A DNA stretch of 64,000 nt from Mesoterricola sediminis (GTDB lineage Bacteria; Acidobacteriota; Holophagae; Holophagales; Holophagaceae): contig NZ_AP027081.1 of NCBI RefSeq assembly GCF_030295425.1, positions 1,736,001 through 1,800,000 of the forward strand, in the 5' to 3' direction. The position numbers and the translations under genes were made by a program. Within the stretch, counting starts at the first letter, position 1; each line of letters opens with the position of its first letter. Under the pieces are notes generated by a model. The model did no database searches, was not told the origin of the DNA, and worked only from the letters and a program-made list of their open reading frames with translations. Positions 52,462 to 61,492 of the stretch are shown in pieces.

Positions 52462-53883
52462 GTGCGCAAAACCAAGATTGTGATCACGATGGGACCCGCG
52501 CTCCTGGAAGGGGACCGGCTCGCCTCGGCCCTCGCCACGGCGGACGCGGTGCGCCTCAACGCGAGCCATGGCGACCTGGAGGGCCGCCTCGACGCCCTCA
52601 AGCGCGTCCGGGCGGTTTCGCTCCAGGTCGGCCGCCGCATCCCCGTCCTCCTGGACCTGCAGGGACCCAAGTGGCGGGTGGGCGCCTTCGACGGCATCCT
52701 CGACCTGGCCCAGGGCTCCGAGGGGGTCTTCGTTCCCCCCGGCGGCGAGGGCGGAGCGGGCGACGCCTGGACGGTGCCGCTGCCCCACCCCGAGCTCTTC
52801 GAGGGCGCGAGGGCCGGCCAGCGCTGGCTCCTGGACGACGGCAACCTGGAACTGGCCGTCACGGTGGCGGCGCCCGGCCGCGTCCGCGCGCGGGTCGTCA
52901 CCGGCGGGCCCCTGAAGCCCCGCAAGGGCGTGCACCCCATCGGCCTCGACGTGGCCTTCGATCCCCTCACCCCCAAGGACCTGGTGGACATCCGCTGGGG
53001 CGTGGAGCACGGCGTCGACTTCTTCGCCCAGAGCTTCGTCCGGCGCCCCGAGGACGTGCGGGCCCTCCAGTCGCTCATCCGCAAGGCGGGCGGCATGCAG
53101 CCCGTCATCGCCAAGATCGAGCACCCCGCCGCCCTGGACCACCTGCCCGAGATCCTGGATGCCTCGTGGGGCGTCATGGTGGCCCGCGGGGACCTGGGCG
53201 TGGAGCTGGGCGTGGAATGCGTCCCGAACCTCCAGAAGCGGATCATCGCCTCGGCGCGCAAGGCCCTCAAGCCGGTCATCACCGCGACCCAGATGCTGGA
53301 GAGCATGATCGAGAACGCCCAGCCGACGCGGGCCGAGGCCTCCGACGTGGCCAACGCCATCTGGGACGGCACCGACGCCGTGATGCTGAGCGCGGAGAGC
53401 GCCGTCGGCGCCCATCCGGTGGCCGCCATCGAGTGGCTGGCCCGGATCGCCGAGGACGCCGACCAGCACTACCGGCCCCGCGTCGGCCGGGCCGAGGAGG
53501 CCGTGGGAGGCCGGGTCTCCCACCGCACCGACGTCGCGGTGGCCTTCGCGGCCTGCCGCACCGCCGCCGAGATCGGCGCGCGCTTCATCGTGGTCTTCAC
53601 GGAAGGCGGGGGCGCCGCGCGGATGGTGTCCCGCCTCGCCGGGGACATCCCCGTGGTGGGCGTGACCATGGACCTGGGCAACGCGCGGCGCATGGGCGTC
53701 ATGCGGGGGGTGCAGGCCCTGCTTGTGGGCCATTCCGACACCGCGGACGAGGCCCTGGCCGTCGTGGAGACGGCCCTGGCCGGGACCTTCGGGGCCGAGC
53801 CCGGCGACAAGGCCGTGTTCACGCTGGGGCTGCCCCTCTACAAGGAGGGCTCCACCAACACCCTGAAGGTCGTCGTGATCTGA
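52462..53883 (+). CDS. pyk: Pyruvate kinase
   Basis: A 473-aa pyruvate kinase. The start is a GTG (MRKTKIVITMGPAL) preceded by AGGAGG. Motifs: RLNASHGD, VLLDLQGPKWRVG, a full B domain, KIEHPAALDHL (catalytic Lys), MVARGDLGVELG, ATQMLESM and SAESAVGAHP. The C-terminal allosteric domain (about 355-473) is present. It converts phosphoenolpyruvate and ADP to pyruvate and ATP. The usual MARGDLG is read here as VARGDLG. Confidence 0.93.
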   Translation: MRKTKIVITMGPALLEGDRLASALATADAVRLNASHGDLEGRLDALKRVRAVSLQVGRRIPVLLDLQGPKWRVGAFDGILDLAQGSEGVFVPPGGEGGAGDAWTVPLPHPELFEGARAGQRWLLDDGNLELAVTVAAPGRVRARVVTGGPLKPRKGVHPIGLDVAFDPLTPKDLVDIRWGVEHGVDFFAQSFVRRPEDVRALQSLIRKAGGMQPVIAKIEHPAALDHLPEILDASWGVMVARGDLGVELGVECVPNLQKRIIASARKALKPVITATQMLESMIENAQPTRAEASDVANAIWDGTDAVMLSAESAVGAHPVAAIEWLARIAEDADQHYRPRVGRAEEAVGGRVSHRTDVAVAFAACRTAAEIGARFIVVFTEGGGAARMVSRLAGDIPVVGVTMDLGNARRMGVMRGVQALLVGHSDTADEALAVVETALAGTFGAEPGDKAVFTLGLPLYKEGSTNTLKVVVI

Positions 53884-53890
53884 GGGCCGC

Positions 53891-55636
53891 TCAGCGGGGG
53901 CGGGTCTCCAGGGCGTCCAGGAGGCGCAGGGCGCCGGCCTGGTCCAGGCCCGCGATCCGGAGCCACCGGCCCCCGCCGCAGTCCGCGTAGAGGAGGCCGT
54001 CCGCGAACCAGCCCTTTCGGCCGTTGGATCCCTGGAGGAGCCGGGCGCCCGCGGCGGGGCCGGGCCGGGGCGCGGCCGCGGCGGGGTGGCCGTCCAGGGT
54101 CAGGCTCCCGTCCTTCAAGGCCCACCGCGGGCCCTGGGCCCGGAGGGCCAGGCCGGGGGCGAAGACCGTGTCGCCCTGGATCCGGACCTCGTCCCCCCAG
54201 CCGGAGACGGGAAGCCAGGCGCCGTCCTGGAAGGCCGCCGAGGCGTTGTCCCAGCCCACGCTGCCGAGGTCGGCCAGGGCCGACGTGCCCAGGCGGAGGC
54301 GGAAGGCGGAGGCGGGGGCCATGTCGAAGGTGGGGTCGATGGGGACCCAGTCGCCGCCGACCTTCACCTCCGCCCAGAAGTGGAGGCCGAGGGTCCCCTC
54401 CATGGCGATCCAGCCCACGGCGCCGCGGGCGGGGACGCCCAGGGCCCGGAGGAGGGCGACGGCCAGCACGCCGTGCTCCGTGCAGTCGCCCCGGGGATGG
54501 CGGGCGACCTCCTGCGCGGAGGCGAAGCCCACGGAGTAGTCCTTGTCCTGGATCCAGTCGTACACGAAGGCGGAGACCCGCTGGGCCAGCTCCCAGCGCG
54601 TGGCGCCCGCGGGCGCCCCCAGGCGCCGGACCAGGGCGGCCACGGCGGGGTCGCGGAACTGGACGAGGGGCGTGGCCTCCAGGTAGGGCGCGTCCTCCGC
54701 GGAGGGGGCGCCCGTGACCGGGCGTTCCGCGCGGGCGGGTCCCGCGGGCTCCGGGGCCCTGCGGAGCCGCCAGCGTCCGGGCCCCAGGCGGGTCTGGAGG
54801 CCGCCTTCGGGCAGATCCGGGGGCGTGGCGCCGGACCAGGCGACGTCGACCGTGTCCAGCCAGGGGAGGAAGGGATGGGGGGGGACCCGCTTCAGGGTCC
54901 GCGCGAAGAACCCCTCCGCCGGGGCCCCGGCGGCGGGGGCCGGGAGGGAGGCCCGCTGGACCAGGAGCGGGATCCCGCCGAAGGTCCCGGACTGGCGCAC
55001 CTCGGCCTCCCGGGGGCTGATCCACACCTCCACGTCCTGGGCCATGGGCCCGTCCTGGGCCTTCCCCCGGTAGCGGAGGGCGTCGGGGAAGCCGGGAAGG
55101 GGGTCGGGGCCCACGGGCTCCAGGTCGAGGGCCGTGGGCTGCTGGGTGGCGATGCTGTAGCCCTTGAGGTGCACGGGCCGCCGCTCCCGGGCCGCGGTCT
55201 TGAGGGCGTCGTCCTCGTCGCCGGGCCAGAGCACCGTCCCCTCGGGCAGATCCACCTCCCGGGGCGGCATGCCCTGGAAGGCGACCACCAGGCGGAGCGG
55301 CTTCGCCGGCGTCCACGTGGCCGTGCCCTTCAGGGGCTCCTGGGACAGGCGGAGCTCGAAGGTGAAGGAGAGGGCGCCGTCGTGCCGGCGCACCGCGCGG
55401 GTGGTCTGGTCCTGGGTGATGTCCACGCCCAGGCGCGAAATGCGGATCCAGTCCCGGACCTCGATGATCCGGCCCTCGGGGCCGCTCCAGGCCCGCTTGT
55501 CGGTGCCCCCGGCTTCCTCGCCGGCGATCCAGGAACGGTAGGCCCTGACGTCCTCCCGCGGCGCCTGGGCGGTCCAGGCGGGGACGAGCAGGGCGGTCAG
55601 GGCCAGGATGGGAAGGGGGCGGGGGACTGCGGCCAT
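53891..55636 (-). CDS. Secreted transglutaminase-like protein
   Basis: A 581-aa protein with a signal peptide (about 1-22). A long beta-rich N-terminal half (about 30-310) is followed by a transglutaminase-like core (about 340-455) with the Cys-His-Asp triad in RGDCTEHG, LGLHFWAEVK and PIDPTFD. The C-terminal 100 residues form another beta domain. It may cleave or cross-link peptides in the envelope. It converges on pyruvate kinase with 7 nt between stops. Confidence 0.82.
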   Translation of the reverse strand: MAAVPRPLPILALTALLVPAWTAQAPREDVRAYRSWIAGEEAGGTDKRAWSGPEGRIIEVRDWIRISRLGVDITQDQTTRAVRRHDGALSFTFELRLSQEPLKGTATWTPAKPLRLVVAFQGMPPREVDLPEGTVLWPGDEDDALKTAARERRPVHLKGYSIATQQPTALDLEPVGPDPLPGFPDALRYRGKAQDGPMAQDVEVWISPREAEVRQSGTFGGIPLLVQRASLPAPAAGAPAEGFFARTLKRVPPHPFLPWLDTVDVAWSGATPPDLPEGGLQTRLGPGRWRLRRAPEPAGPARAERPVTGAPSAEDAPYLEATPLVQFRDPAVAALVRRLGAPAGATRWELAQRVSAFVYDWIQDKDYSVGFASAQEVARHPRGDCTEHGVLAVALLRALGVPARGAVGWIAMEGTLGLHFWAEVKVGGDWVPIDPTFDMAPASAFRLRLGTSALADLGSVGWDNASAAFQDGAWLPVSGWGDEVRIQGDTVFAPGLALRAQGPRWALKDGSLTLDGHPAAAAPRPGPAAGARLLQGSNGRKGWFADGLLYADCGGGRWLRIAGLDQAGALRLLDALETRPR

Positions 55637-55661
55637 GGCGGGCTCCAGCCCCCACGATAAC

Positions 55662-56165
55662 CTACCTGGGGGCGGGGCCCATGCCCATGCCGGGGCCCAT
55701 GCCCGGGTGATGGCCGCGGCCCATGCCGCGACCGGCCATCATGCCCTCCATGACGCCGCGGAAGTGGGCGGCCTTCTCCCGCTGCTCGGGGGTGAGCAGG
55801 GCGCTGATCTCGTCCCGCTGGGCCCGGTGGTCCAGCATGGCCTCCATCTGCGCGTCGGAGGCGGCGCGGTGGAGCTTGCGCAGGTCCTCCACGGAGGCCG
55901 AACTGCCGCGGTAGGCGTCCATGAAGGCCTTGCGGGCGTCCATGGCGGCCTTCCGCCGGGCCTCGGCGCCCTCCTGGTGCTTCTGCCGGATGGCGGCGAT
56001 CTTCGTCTTCTGGTCTTCGGTCAGGCCCACGGCCTTGGCGAAGCGCTCCTCCATGCGGGGCCGCATGGCGTGGGCCTGCGCGTCGGGGCGGGGCCGGGGG
56101 GCGTCCTGGGCCGCCAGGGGCAGGGCGGCGATCGCGAGGGCGGTTGCGAGGGCGGAGCTTCTCAT
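55662..56165 (-). CDS. Spy/CpxP-like periplasmic protein
   Basis: A 167-aa protein with a signal peptide (about 1-20) and a helical LTXXQ-type domain: VGLTEDQKTKIAAIRQKHQ and a second LTPEQREKAAHF. The C-terminal tail is rich in Gly, Met and His (GMGRGHHPGMGPGMGMG), suggesting metal (copper or similar) binding. Spy-like proteins act as ATP-independent chaperones or metal-stress sensors. ATG 56165 has AGGAG upstream; TTG 56180 is an alternative. Confidence 0.8.
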   Translation of the reverse strand: MRSSALATALAIAALPLAAQDAPRPRPDAQAHAMRPRMEERFAKAVGLTEDQKTKIAAIRQKHQEGAEARRKAAMDARKAFMDAYRGSSASVEDLRKLHRAASDAQMEAMLDHRAQRDEISALLTPEQREKAAHFRGVMEGMMAGRGMGRGHHPGMGPGMGMGPAPR

Positions 56166-56243
56166 GGCCTTCTCCTTCAAGAGGCGGAATCCTCATCCAC
56201 CCAAGATGAGACTCCCCGCCTCCCCTCCGGGTTTAATGGAAGG

Positions 56244-56978
56244 GTGATCAGCACCCTCTCGGCCATCGTCCTGCGTCCGACCCCCTTCCAGGAGGGGGGA
56301 CTCGTGGTCTCCTTCCTCACGGAGCACGGGGAGCGGCAGGTGGGGGTGGTGAAGGGGGCCCGGAAGCCCTCGGCGAAGTGGGTCAGCGCCTTCGAGCCCC
56401 TGGGCCTCGTGCGGGTGAGCTTCTTCGGGAAGGAGCACGCGGAGCTCAAGCGGGTGACCCGCTGCGAGCTGGTGCACTCGCCCATGACCCTGGGCCACCT
56501 GGAATCCAGCCTCGTCGCCGCCTGCCTCGCCGACGTCTTCGACCGGGTCGCCCGGGAGGGGGTGGAGGACGACCGCCTCTACCGGCTCCTTTCGGCCTGC
56601 GGACGCTGTCTGAAGGCGGATCCGGGCCGCGCCCTGGCCGTCCTGGCCTACGCCGAGCACTGGCTCCTCCACTGCATGGGCCTCCTGCCCCATCCCCGCC
56701 TCTGCGGACGGTGCGGCGGGGGCGAGGCGCCCCTGGTCCTCTTCAGCGACGAGCACGGCTGGTGCTGCGCCGCCTGCACCCCCACCGACCCCCGCGAGGC
56801 CCTGCCGCCCGGGACCCGCGAGCACCTCCGGGCCCTGCGGACCCTGCCCGCCGCGGAAAGCCCCGACCCCGGCGGCAGCGACGCCGCGCGGGCCGTGACC
56901 CACCTCCTCCGGGACCGCCTGCGCCGGGAGCTGGGGAACCTGCGGAGCTACGAGGTGCTGGAAAAGCTCGTGGTCTAG
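56244..56978 (+). CDS. recO: DNA repair protein RecO
   Basis: A 244-aa RecO. The N-terminal OB-fold starts ISTLSAIVLRPTPFQEGG and FLTEHGERQVGVVKGARK is the family core. The C-terminal zinc site is formed by CGRCGG and CCAAC (about 151-183). It loads RecA onto SSB-coated DNA with RecR. GTG 56244 is the first sensible start. Confidence 0.9.
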   Translation: MISTLSAIVLRPTPFQEGGLVVSFLTEHGERQVGVVKGARKPSAKWVSAFEPLGLVRVSFFGKEHAELKRVTRCELVHSPMTLGHLESSLVAACLADVFDRVAREGVEDDRLYRLLSACGRCLKADPGRALAVLAYAEHWLLHCMGLLPHPRLCGRCGGGEAPLVLFSDEHGWCCAACTPTDPREALPPGTREHLRALRTLPAAESPDPGGSDAARAVTHLLRDRLRRELGNLRSYEVLEKLVV

Positions 56979-57044
56979 GAATACTGGGTCGCCCGGTCCC
57001 GTTTCGCTTGGGAGCCTGGATGTGATCTCAGGACCGTTTTCCTC

Positions 57045-57090
57045 ATCCCATTCATCCTGGCAATCCGATTCATCCCTGTCCTCGCAGGGC
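57045..57090 (-). repeat. Dispersed repeat, left arm
   Basis: Reads ATCCCATTCATCCTGGCAAT onward; the reverse complement of 57150-57195 apart from three bases. Same family as 28697-28742. Confidence 0.9.
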
Positions 57091-57149
57091 TGAAGCCGCA
57101 ATGGGTCGCTGCATGCAGGTCATGGACGCGCCGGCCCAATGCTTCGTTG

Positions 57150-57195
57150 GCCCTGTGAGAACAGGGATGAACCGGATTGCCAGGATGAATGGGAT
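57150..57195 (+). repeat. Dispersed repeat, right arm
   Basis: Forms a 46-nt imperfect inverted repeat with 57045-57090 across a 59-nt loop; a transcript could fold into a very long hairpin. Confidence 0.9.
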
Positions 57196-57282
57196 TCCGC
57201 CGCGGATTGGCACCCTTGCCGCCGTGCCTGGGATGGACGTCGGAGCATGTCGGGCCGGGACGGGCGGGGGATCCCCAGCCGG

Positions 57283-58656
57283 TCACTCGGCCTTGGCCTC
57301 CGATGGGGTGAGCTTGAGCGTTTGGCTACCAATGACTGCGCGGCCCTCATACCCCGCAATCAGGGTGGTGATCTCGACTTCAGGGAAGCTGAAGCCCACG
57401 AGGGTGCTGTTGGTCAGTTTGTGCCTATCCTCCAGGACGTTCAGGAGCCCCTCGAAATCGTCAACGGAGGTGCTGTCGGCATCCTTGAGCGTGGTGGGTA
57501 CCGGCCTGCCGATCACGTTCTTCGCATGCAGGCGAACGACTTGGACATCGGACTTGGTGAATTCATTTTTCTTCCAGGGCGTGGAGAGGGCGCCGGCCGA
57601 GACGAGGAGGATGGAATCCTTGGAATACGCCACCACCTTGGCGTCGCGCAGAAGGTAGGTTGTTCGCACTTGCAGGATGGACTCGACGACCTTCGAGGAT
57701 CCGGCCACATCGAAGGTCTGATCCGGGACGACGACTTCCTTGTCGCTGTTCGCAAGGGTGGTGAACACGATTCGAGGAAAGACGTAGCCTTCCAGGCTGC
57801 CGGCATTCCATCCGCCCTCCTTTTTGACTTCCGCCAGCAGGTCGTCGTAGTCGCGCAGCTTTTTCGTGGCCGACGCGCCCAGGTAGAGATCCGATTGCTT
57901 CTGGTCCCCGATCACCAGGGGAAGAAGCACCGTCTTGATTCCAGTCTGGGTGGGGGTCGTCTGATTCTTGTCGGTGGTGTATCCGACGCTGGCCGCTTCG
58001 AGGGTCAGGAAATCCTTGGATCCCTTGACCACCTTGGCCTGGTCGAGGATGTAGGTCCTGTTCGGGGCCAGGAGGCCGCTGTCCTTGGCATCCCGGTCTT
58101 CGAAATCCTCGTGGGGCGAGGAACTGGCGCATGCCCTGGTCGGGGTGCGTTGCGGCACGTGCAAGGTGAGGAGACCACAGGTGAAGCCCGAGCCGGAAGG
58201 CGAAGGGACGTTGGCGGTGATGTCCATCCACCAGAAAAGATAGTTCTTGAGGCTATTGCCCCTCAATCGGGCGCTGGCCGTGGAGGAACGGATCATTTCC
58301 AGGACCGACTTGAAGTCCTTCACTTGGGCTGAACGGTTGTCCGTCGTATACACCTGGATGCCGTCCCGGATGGACGCGCCGGAGATGCTCAGGACCAGGG
58401 GGACGGTATACGGCTTGTCATTCCCGAAGGTGCATTTTTCAGCCTGGATGGTGACGTTATTTCCCCCGTCATCCTCCAGCACCCTGGCCATGTGGAAGGT
58501 GTAGACGCCCCGGCTCGGGAAAACGAGATCCTTCAGGTGCTCCGTCTTTCCCGTGGACGAGCTCGCCTGCTCCTTGGGAGCGGGCTGGGCCAGGGCAACC
58601 CCAGCCCAGGCGAAGGTGAGACATGCGGCCAGCAGGCCGCGTCCAGCGCATTTCAT
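57283..58656 (-). CDS. Secreted protein of three tandem repeats
   Basis: A 457-aa protein with a signal peptide (about 1-23, ending GVALAQ). The rest looks like three copies of a ~120-residue unit (about 38-150, 190-305, 320-450). Each opens with a strand like SRGVYTFHMARV, NRTYILDQAKVV or RTTYLLRDAKVV and closes with a helix and strand like YDDLLAEVKKEGGW...YVFPRIVFTTL or FEGLLNVLEDRH...FSFPEVEITTL. Base composition is clearly lower in GC than neighbours and Lys/Asn/Thr are common, suggesting transfer. No enzyme motif. ATG 58656 has AGGAG upstream. Confidence 0.75.
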   Translation of the reverse strand: MKCAGRGLLAACLTFAWAGVALAQPAPKEQASSSTGKTEHLKDLVFPSRGVYTFHMARVLEDDGGNNVTIQAEKCTFGNDKPYTVPLVLSISGASIRDGIQVYTTDNRSAQVKDFKSVLEMIRSSTASARLRGNSLKNYLFWWMDITANVPSPSGSGFTCGLLTLHVPQRTPTRACASSSPHEDFEDRDAKDSGLLAPNRTYILDQAKVVKGSKDFLTLEAASVGYTTDKNQTTPTQTGIKTVLLPLVIGDQKQSDLYLGASATKKLRDYDDLLAEVKKEGGWNAGSLEGYVFPRIVFTTLANSDKEVVVPDQTFDVAGSSKVVESILQVRTTYLLRDAKVVAYSKDSILLVSAGALSTPWKKNEFTKSDVQVVRLHAKNVIGRPVPTTLKDADSTSVDDFEGLLNVLEDRHKLTNSTLVGFSFPEVEITTLIAGYEGRAVIGSQTLKLTPSEAKAE

Positions 58657-58687
58657 CCTTGAATCTCCTGAGGCACGGCCCCAGCAC

Positions 58688-58715
58688 AATATAATATTTA
58701 TAATTCGGCTGGCAA
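58688..58715 (-). promoter_or_regulatory. Strong sigma70-type promoter for the three-repeat protein
   Basis: TTGCCA (58710-58715), a 16-nt AT-rich spacer and TATATT (58688-58693) on the minus strand, five of six bases right in each box. Transcription would start near 58681, giving a leader of about 25 nt. Confidence 0.7.
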
Positions 58716-58871
58716 CCGGCTCCCCATCCGGGCCTGGAGGAAGGCCGCGCAACCCTGGCGACCCGCCCGGGCGCGGCGCTCCACAAACCCGTGACAGGAC
58801 GGGGGATCCGTGACGCATTCGTGGCATCCGGGGGCTGATCATCACCGCGCGGTAACTTTTCCCGGCCCGCC

Positions 58872-58900
58872 TTGACCAGCACGGGCGGGCGACCGATACC
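58872..58900 (+). promoter_or_regulatory. Possible promoter for the TonB-domain gene
   Basis: TTGACC (58872-58877), 17 nt, GATACC (58895-58900). The -10 is weak; the leader to ATG 59002 would be about 95 nt. Confidence 0.35.
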
Positions 58901-59001
58901 TTGGCAACACGATCTTTGCGGCAATCGGAAGCGGGCGCGGGCCAGGGGGTCCGCGCCCCGCGCCGTACCTGCCCGAGGATCCCCCGCTCCCAGGAGGTGC
59001 C

Positions 59002-59760
59002 ATGCTCCGCCCCAGCCCCGGGCCCGCCGAAGGCCTGCCCCCCACCCTCACCCCCTGCGCCGTGGCCCTGGCGGCGCCCCGGCCCGACCGGGTCAAGAGC
59101 CTCCTGGTGGCCTGCGCCATCTATGCCGCCCTGGGCGGCTGCGTCCTCGGCACTGCCCGGAAGATCAGCCACCGGCCCACGGTCGCGGGCAGCGGCCCGG
59201 TCGTCTGGGAAATGCCCCTCGAGCCGGAGGCGCGGCCCCGGCCCGAACCGGTGCGCACGACGGCGGGCGGACCCCGCCCCGCGGGCTTCACGGCGGTCCT
59301 GCCCCGGGCCGACGAGAACGTCGTGCCCGACCGGGTGACGGCCCTCACGGACATGAAGGACCGCTCCCACGAGGTGGCGGGGGACCCCGCGGCCCCCGTG
59401 GGCCCTCCGGTGATCGGGCTCCCGCCGGGGCCCGCGGTCCCGGAGCAGCCGCGGCCGGACCCGCAGCCCTCCGCGCCGGTGGAGATCTCCGCCTCGGCGG
59501 TGTCCGTGCTCAGCCGGGTGGACCCGGTCTACCCGAGCCTGGCGCGCCTGGTGAAGGCGCAGGGCCCGGTGGAGATGCGGATCATCATCGACGCCCAGGG
59601 CGTCCCCACCGACGTCCGCGTCGTGTCGGGCCCCCACCCCCTGCTCACGGCCGAGGCGGTGCGGGTGGCGCGCCTCTGGCGCTTCCGCCCCGCCACTTTC
59701 TCCGGGCAGGCCGTGCCGGGGACTTTCCTCCTCACCGTGACGTTCCGCCTCGAGAGGTGA
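59002..59760 (+). CDS. TonB-family protein
   Basis: A 252-aa protein with one transmembrane helix (about 32-52, SLLVACAIYAALGGCVLG), a Pro-rich periplasmic stretch (about 60-165) and a C-terminal TonB domain (about 170-252: VDPVYPSLARLVKAQGPVEM...VRVARLWRFRPATFSGQAVPG). It would energise outer-membrane receptors or act as a structural linker; no ExbB/ExbD genes are beside it. AGGAGG precedes ATG 59002. Confidence 0.82.
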   Translation: MLRPSPGPAEGLPPTLTPCAVALAAPRPDRVKSLLVACAIYAALGGCVLGTARKISHRPTVAGSGPVVWEMPLEPEARPRPEPVRTTAGGPRPAGFTAVLPRADENVVPDRVTALTDMKDRSHEVAGDPAAPVGPPVIGLPPGPAVPEQPRPDPQPSAPVEISASAVSVLSRVDPVYPSLARLVKAQGPVEMRIIIDAQGVPTDVRVVSGPHPLLTAEAVRVARLWRFRPATFSGQAVPGTFLLTVTFRLER

Positions 59761-59785
59761 GGTACCCTGGGGTTTTGGAGCCGGC

Positions 59786-61414
59786 TTGATCTCGTTCTCG
59801 GACGTCAGCAAACAGTACGGACGGCAGGTCCTCTTCATCGACGCCTCCTTCCAGTTGAACCCCGGCGAGAAGGCCGGCCTGGTCGGGCCGAACGGGGCGG
59901 GCAAGTCCACCCTCTTCCGCATGATCATGGGGGAGGAATCCCCGGACGAGGGGACCGTGTCCGTCCCGAAGAAGCTCTCGGTCGGCTGCTTCCGCCAGGA
60001 GGTCGACGAGATGGGCGGCCGCTCCGTGCTGGAGGAGGCCATCGCCGGCAGCGGCCGGCTCGGGGACCTCCACCACGAGCTGGCCGGCCTGGAGCGGGCG
60101 ATGGCCGACCCGGAGACGGAGGACCTGGAGGCCGTCATCGAGCGCTTCGGCCACGTGCAGGAGGAGTACCAGCACCTGGGGGGCTACGAGCTGGAGGCCC
60201 GGGCCCGGGCCTGCCTGGAAGGCCTGGGCTTCGCCCCGGACCAGGTCGACGGCGACGTGGGCGCCCTCTCCGGCGGCTGGAAGATGCGCGTGTCCATGGC
60301 CAAGGTCCTCCTGGGGCGCTTCGACGTGCTGCTCCTGGACGAGCCCACCAACCACCTGGACATCGAGTCCATCCTCTGGCTCGAGACCTACCTCAAGAAC
60401 GTGCAGGCCACCCTCCTGATGACCTCCCACGACAAGGACTTCATGAACCGCCTGGTCACCAAGATCGTGGAGATCGATGGCGGGGACATCGTGACCTACT
60501 CCGGGAACTACGATTTCTACGTCCGGGAGCGGGAGCAGCGGGAGGCCAACCAGGAAGCGGCCTACGCCCGGCAGCAGGCCAAGCTCGCCAAGGAGCAGCG
60601 CTTCATCGAACGCTTCAGCGCCCACGCCGCCAAGGCCGCCCAGGTCCAGAGCCGGGTGAAGGCGCTGGAGAAGATCGAGCGGGTGGAGCCCCCCCGGCGG
60701 CGGCGCGTCGTGAAGTGGGACTTCCGGATCCCGGCCCGCAGCGGCGAGGACGTCGTCATGCTGGAGGGCGTGGGCAAGGCCTACGGCAGCCGGGTCCTGT
60801 ACCGGGACTTCGATTTCCACGTCCGGCGCGGGGAGCGCTGGTGCGTGATGGGCCGCAACGGCGCGGGCAAGTCCACGCTCCTGAAGATGGTGGCGGGCGC
60901 CCTGGAGCCCGACGCAGGCACGGTCCGCCTCGGCGCCAGCCTCCGCCTGGGCTACTTCGCCCAGCAGTCGCTGGACCTCCTGGACCCCGACCTGACGGTC
61001 CTGGAGCAGATGATGAAGGACTTCCCCACCGAGGGCCTGGGGGTCCTGCGCAACCTCCTCGGGGCCTTCCAGTTCAGCGGGGACGACGTGGACAAGCGCG
61101 TCCGGAGCCTCTCCGGCGGCGAGAAATCCCGGCTCGTCATGGCCCGCATGCTGTTCAACCCGCCCAATTTCCTCGTGCTCGACGAGCCCACCAACCACCT
61201 GGACCTGGCCACCAAGGAGATGCTGGTGGAGGCCCTCCGGGGGTTCGAGGGCACCATGCTCTTCGTGTCCCACGACCGCACCTTCCTGCGGGGCCTGGCC
61301 AACCGGGTCCTGGAACTGGGCGGGGACGGCCACGACGGCCCCGTCCTCTACCCCGGGACCTACGCCGAATACGTGGAGGCCACCGGCCGCGAGGCCCCGG
61401 GCGTCCACGCCTGA
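59786..61414 (+). CDS. ABC-F family ATPase
   Basis: A 542-aa protein with two ABC cassettes and no membrane helices. Cassette 1: GPNGAGKST (about 33-41), LSGGWKMRV, LLLDEPTNHLD. Linker (about 240-300) is Arg/Lys-rich. Cassette 2: GRNGAGKST, LSGGEKSRL, LVLDEPTNHLD. ABC-F proteins act on the ribosomal E site to rescue stalled translation or give antibiotic protection. The start is TTG 59786 with GGAG 6 nt upstream. Its closest group (EttA, Uup or YbiT type) is not decided. Confidence 0.88.
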   Translation: MISFSDVSKQYGRQVLFIDASFQLNPGEKAGLVGPNGAGKSTLFRMIMGEESPDEGTVSVPKKLSVGCFRQEVDEMGGRSVLEEAIAGSGRLGDLHHELAGLERAMADPETEDLEAVIERFGHVQEEYQHLGGYELEARARACLEGLGFAPDQVDGDVGALSGGWKMRVSMAKVLLGRFDVLLLDEPTNHLDIESILWLETYLKNVQATLLMTSHDKDFMNRLVTKIVEIDGGDIVTYSGNYDFYVREREQREANQEAAYARQQAKLAKEQRFIERFSAHAAKAAQVQSRVKALEKIERVEPPRRRRVVKWDFRIPARSGEDVVMLEGVGKAYGSRVLYRDFDFHVRRGERWCVMGRNGAGKSTLLKMVAGALEPDAGTVRLGASLRLGYFAQQSLDLLDPDLTVLEQMMKDFPTEGLGVLRNLLGAFQFSGDDVDKRVRSLSGGEKSRLVMARMLFNPPNFLVLDEPTNHLDLATKEMLVEALRGFEGTMLFVSHDRTFLRGLANRVLELGGDGHDGPVLYPGTYAEYVEATGREAPGVHA

Positions 61415-61492
61415 CCAGGAGGGTGGCGGAGGAAGCGTCCGGGTCCCTGGCGCGCGAACCTCCGGGACACGTGCGCTCCCTTGGCCGGGCTC

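Larger units (their letters stand above)
56979..57282. other. Intergenic region dominated by an inverted repeat
   Basis: Apart from the two 46-nt repeat arms (described separately) and a 59-nt spacer, nothing gene-like is seen. The stretch is lower in GC than the surroundings and shows several direct matches to the repeat next to the IS at 28.7 kb. Confidence 0.6.
58657..59001. other. Divergent intergenic region
   Basis: Besides the promoter boxes listed, the region holds no gene. It contains GC-rich inverted repeats but no recognised riboswitch. Confidence 0.5.

Noticed and set aside
58657-59001. Cobalamin or other riboswitch before the TonB gene
   Set aside because: No B12-box-like or other conserved riboswitch core could be seen; only GC-rich inverted repeats.
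58657-60138. Extension of the three-repeat protein far upstream
   Set aside because: The signal peptide, ribosome-binding site and promoter all place the start at 58656. The rest is antisense to the TonB and ABC-F genes.
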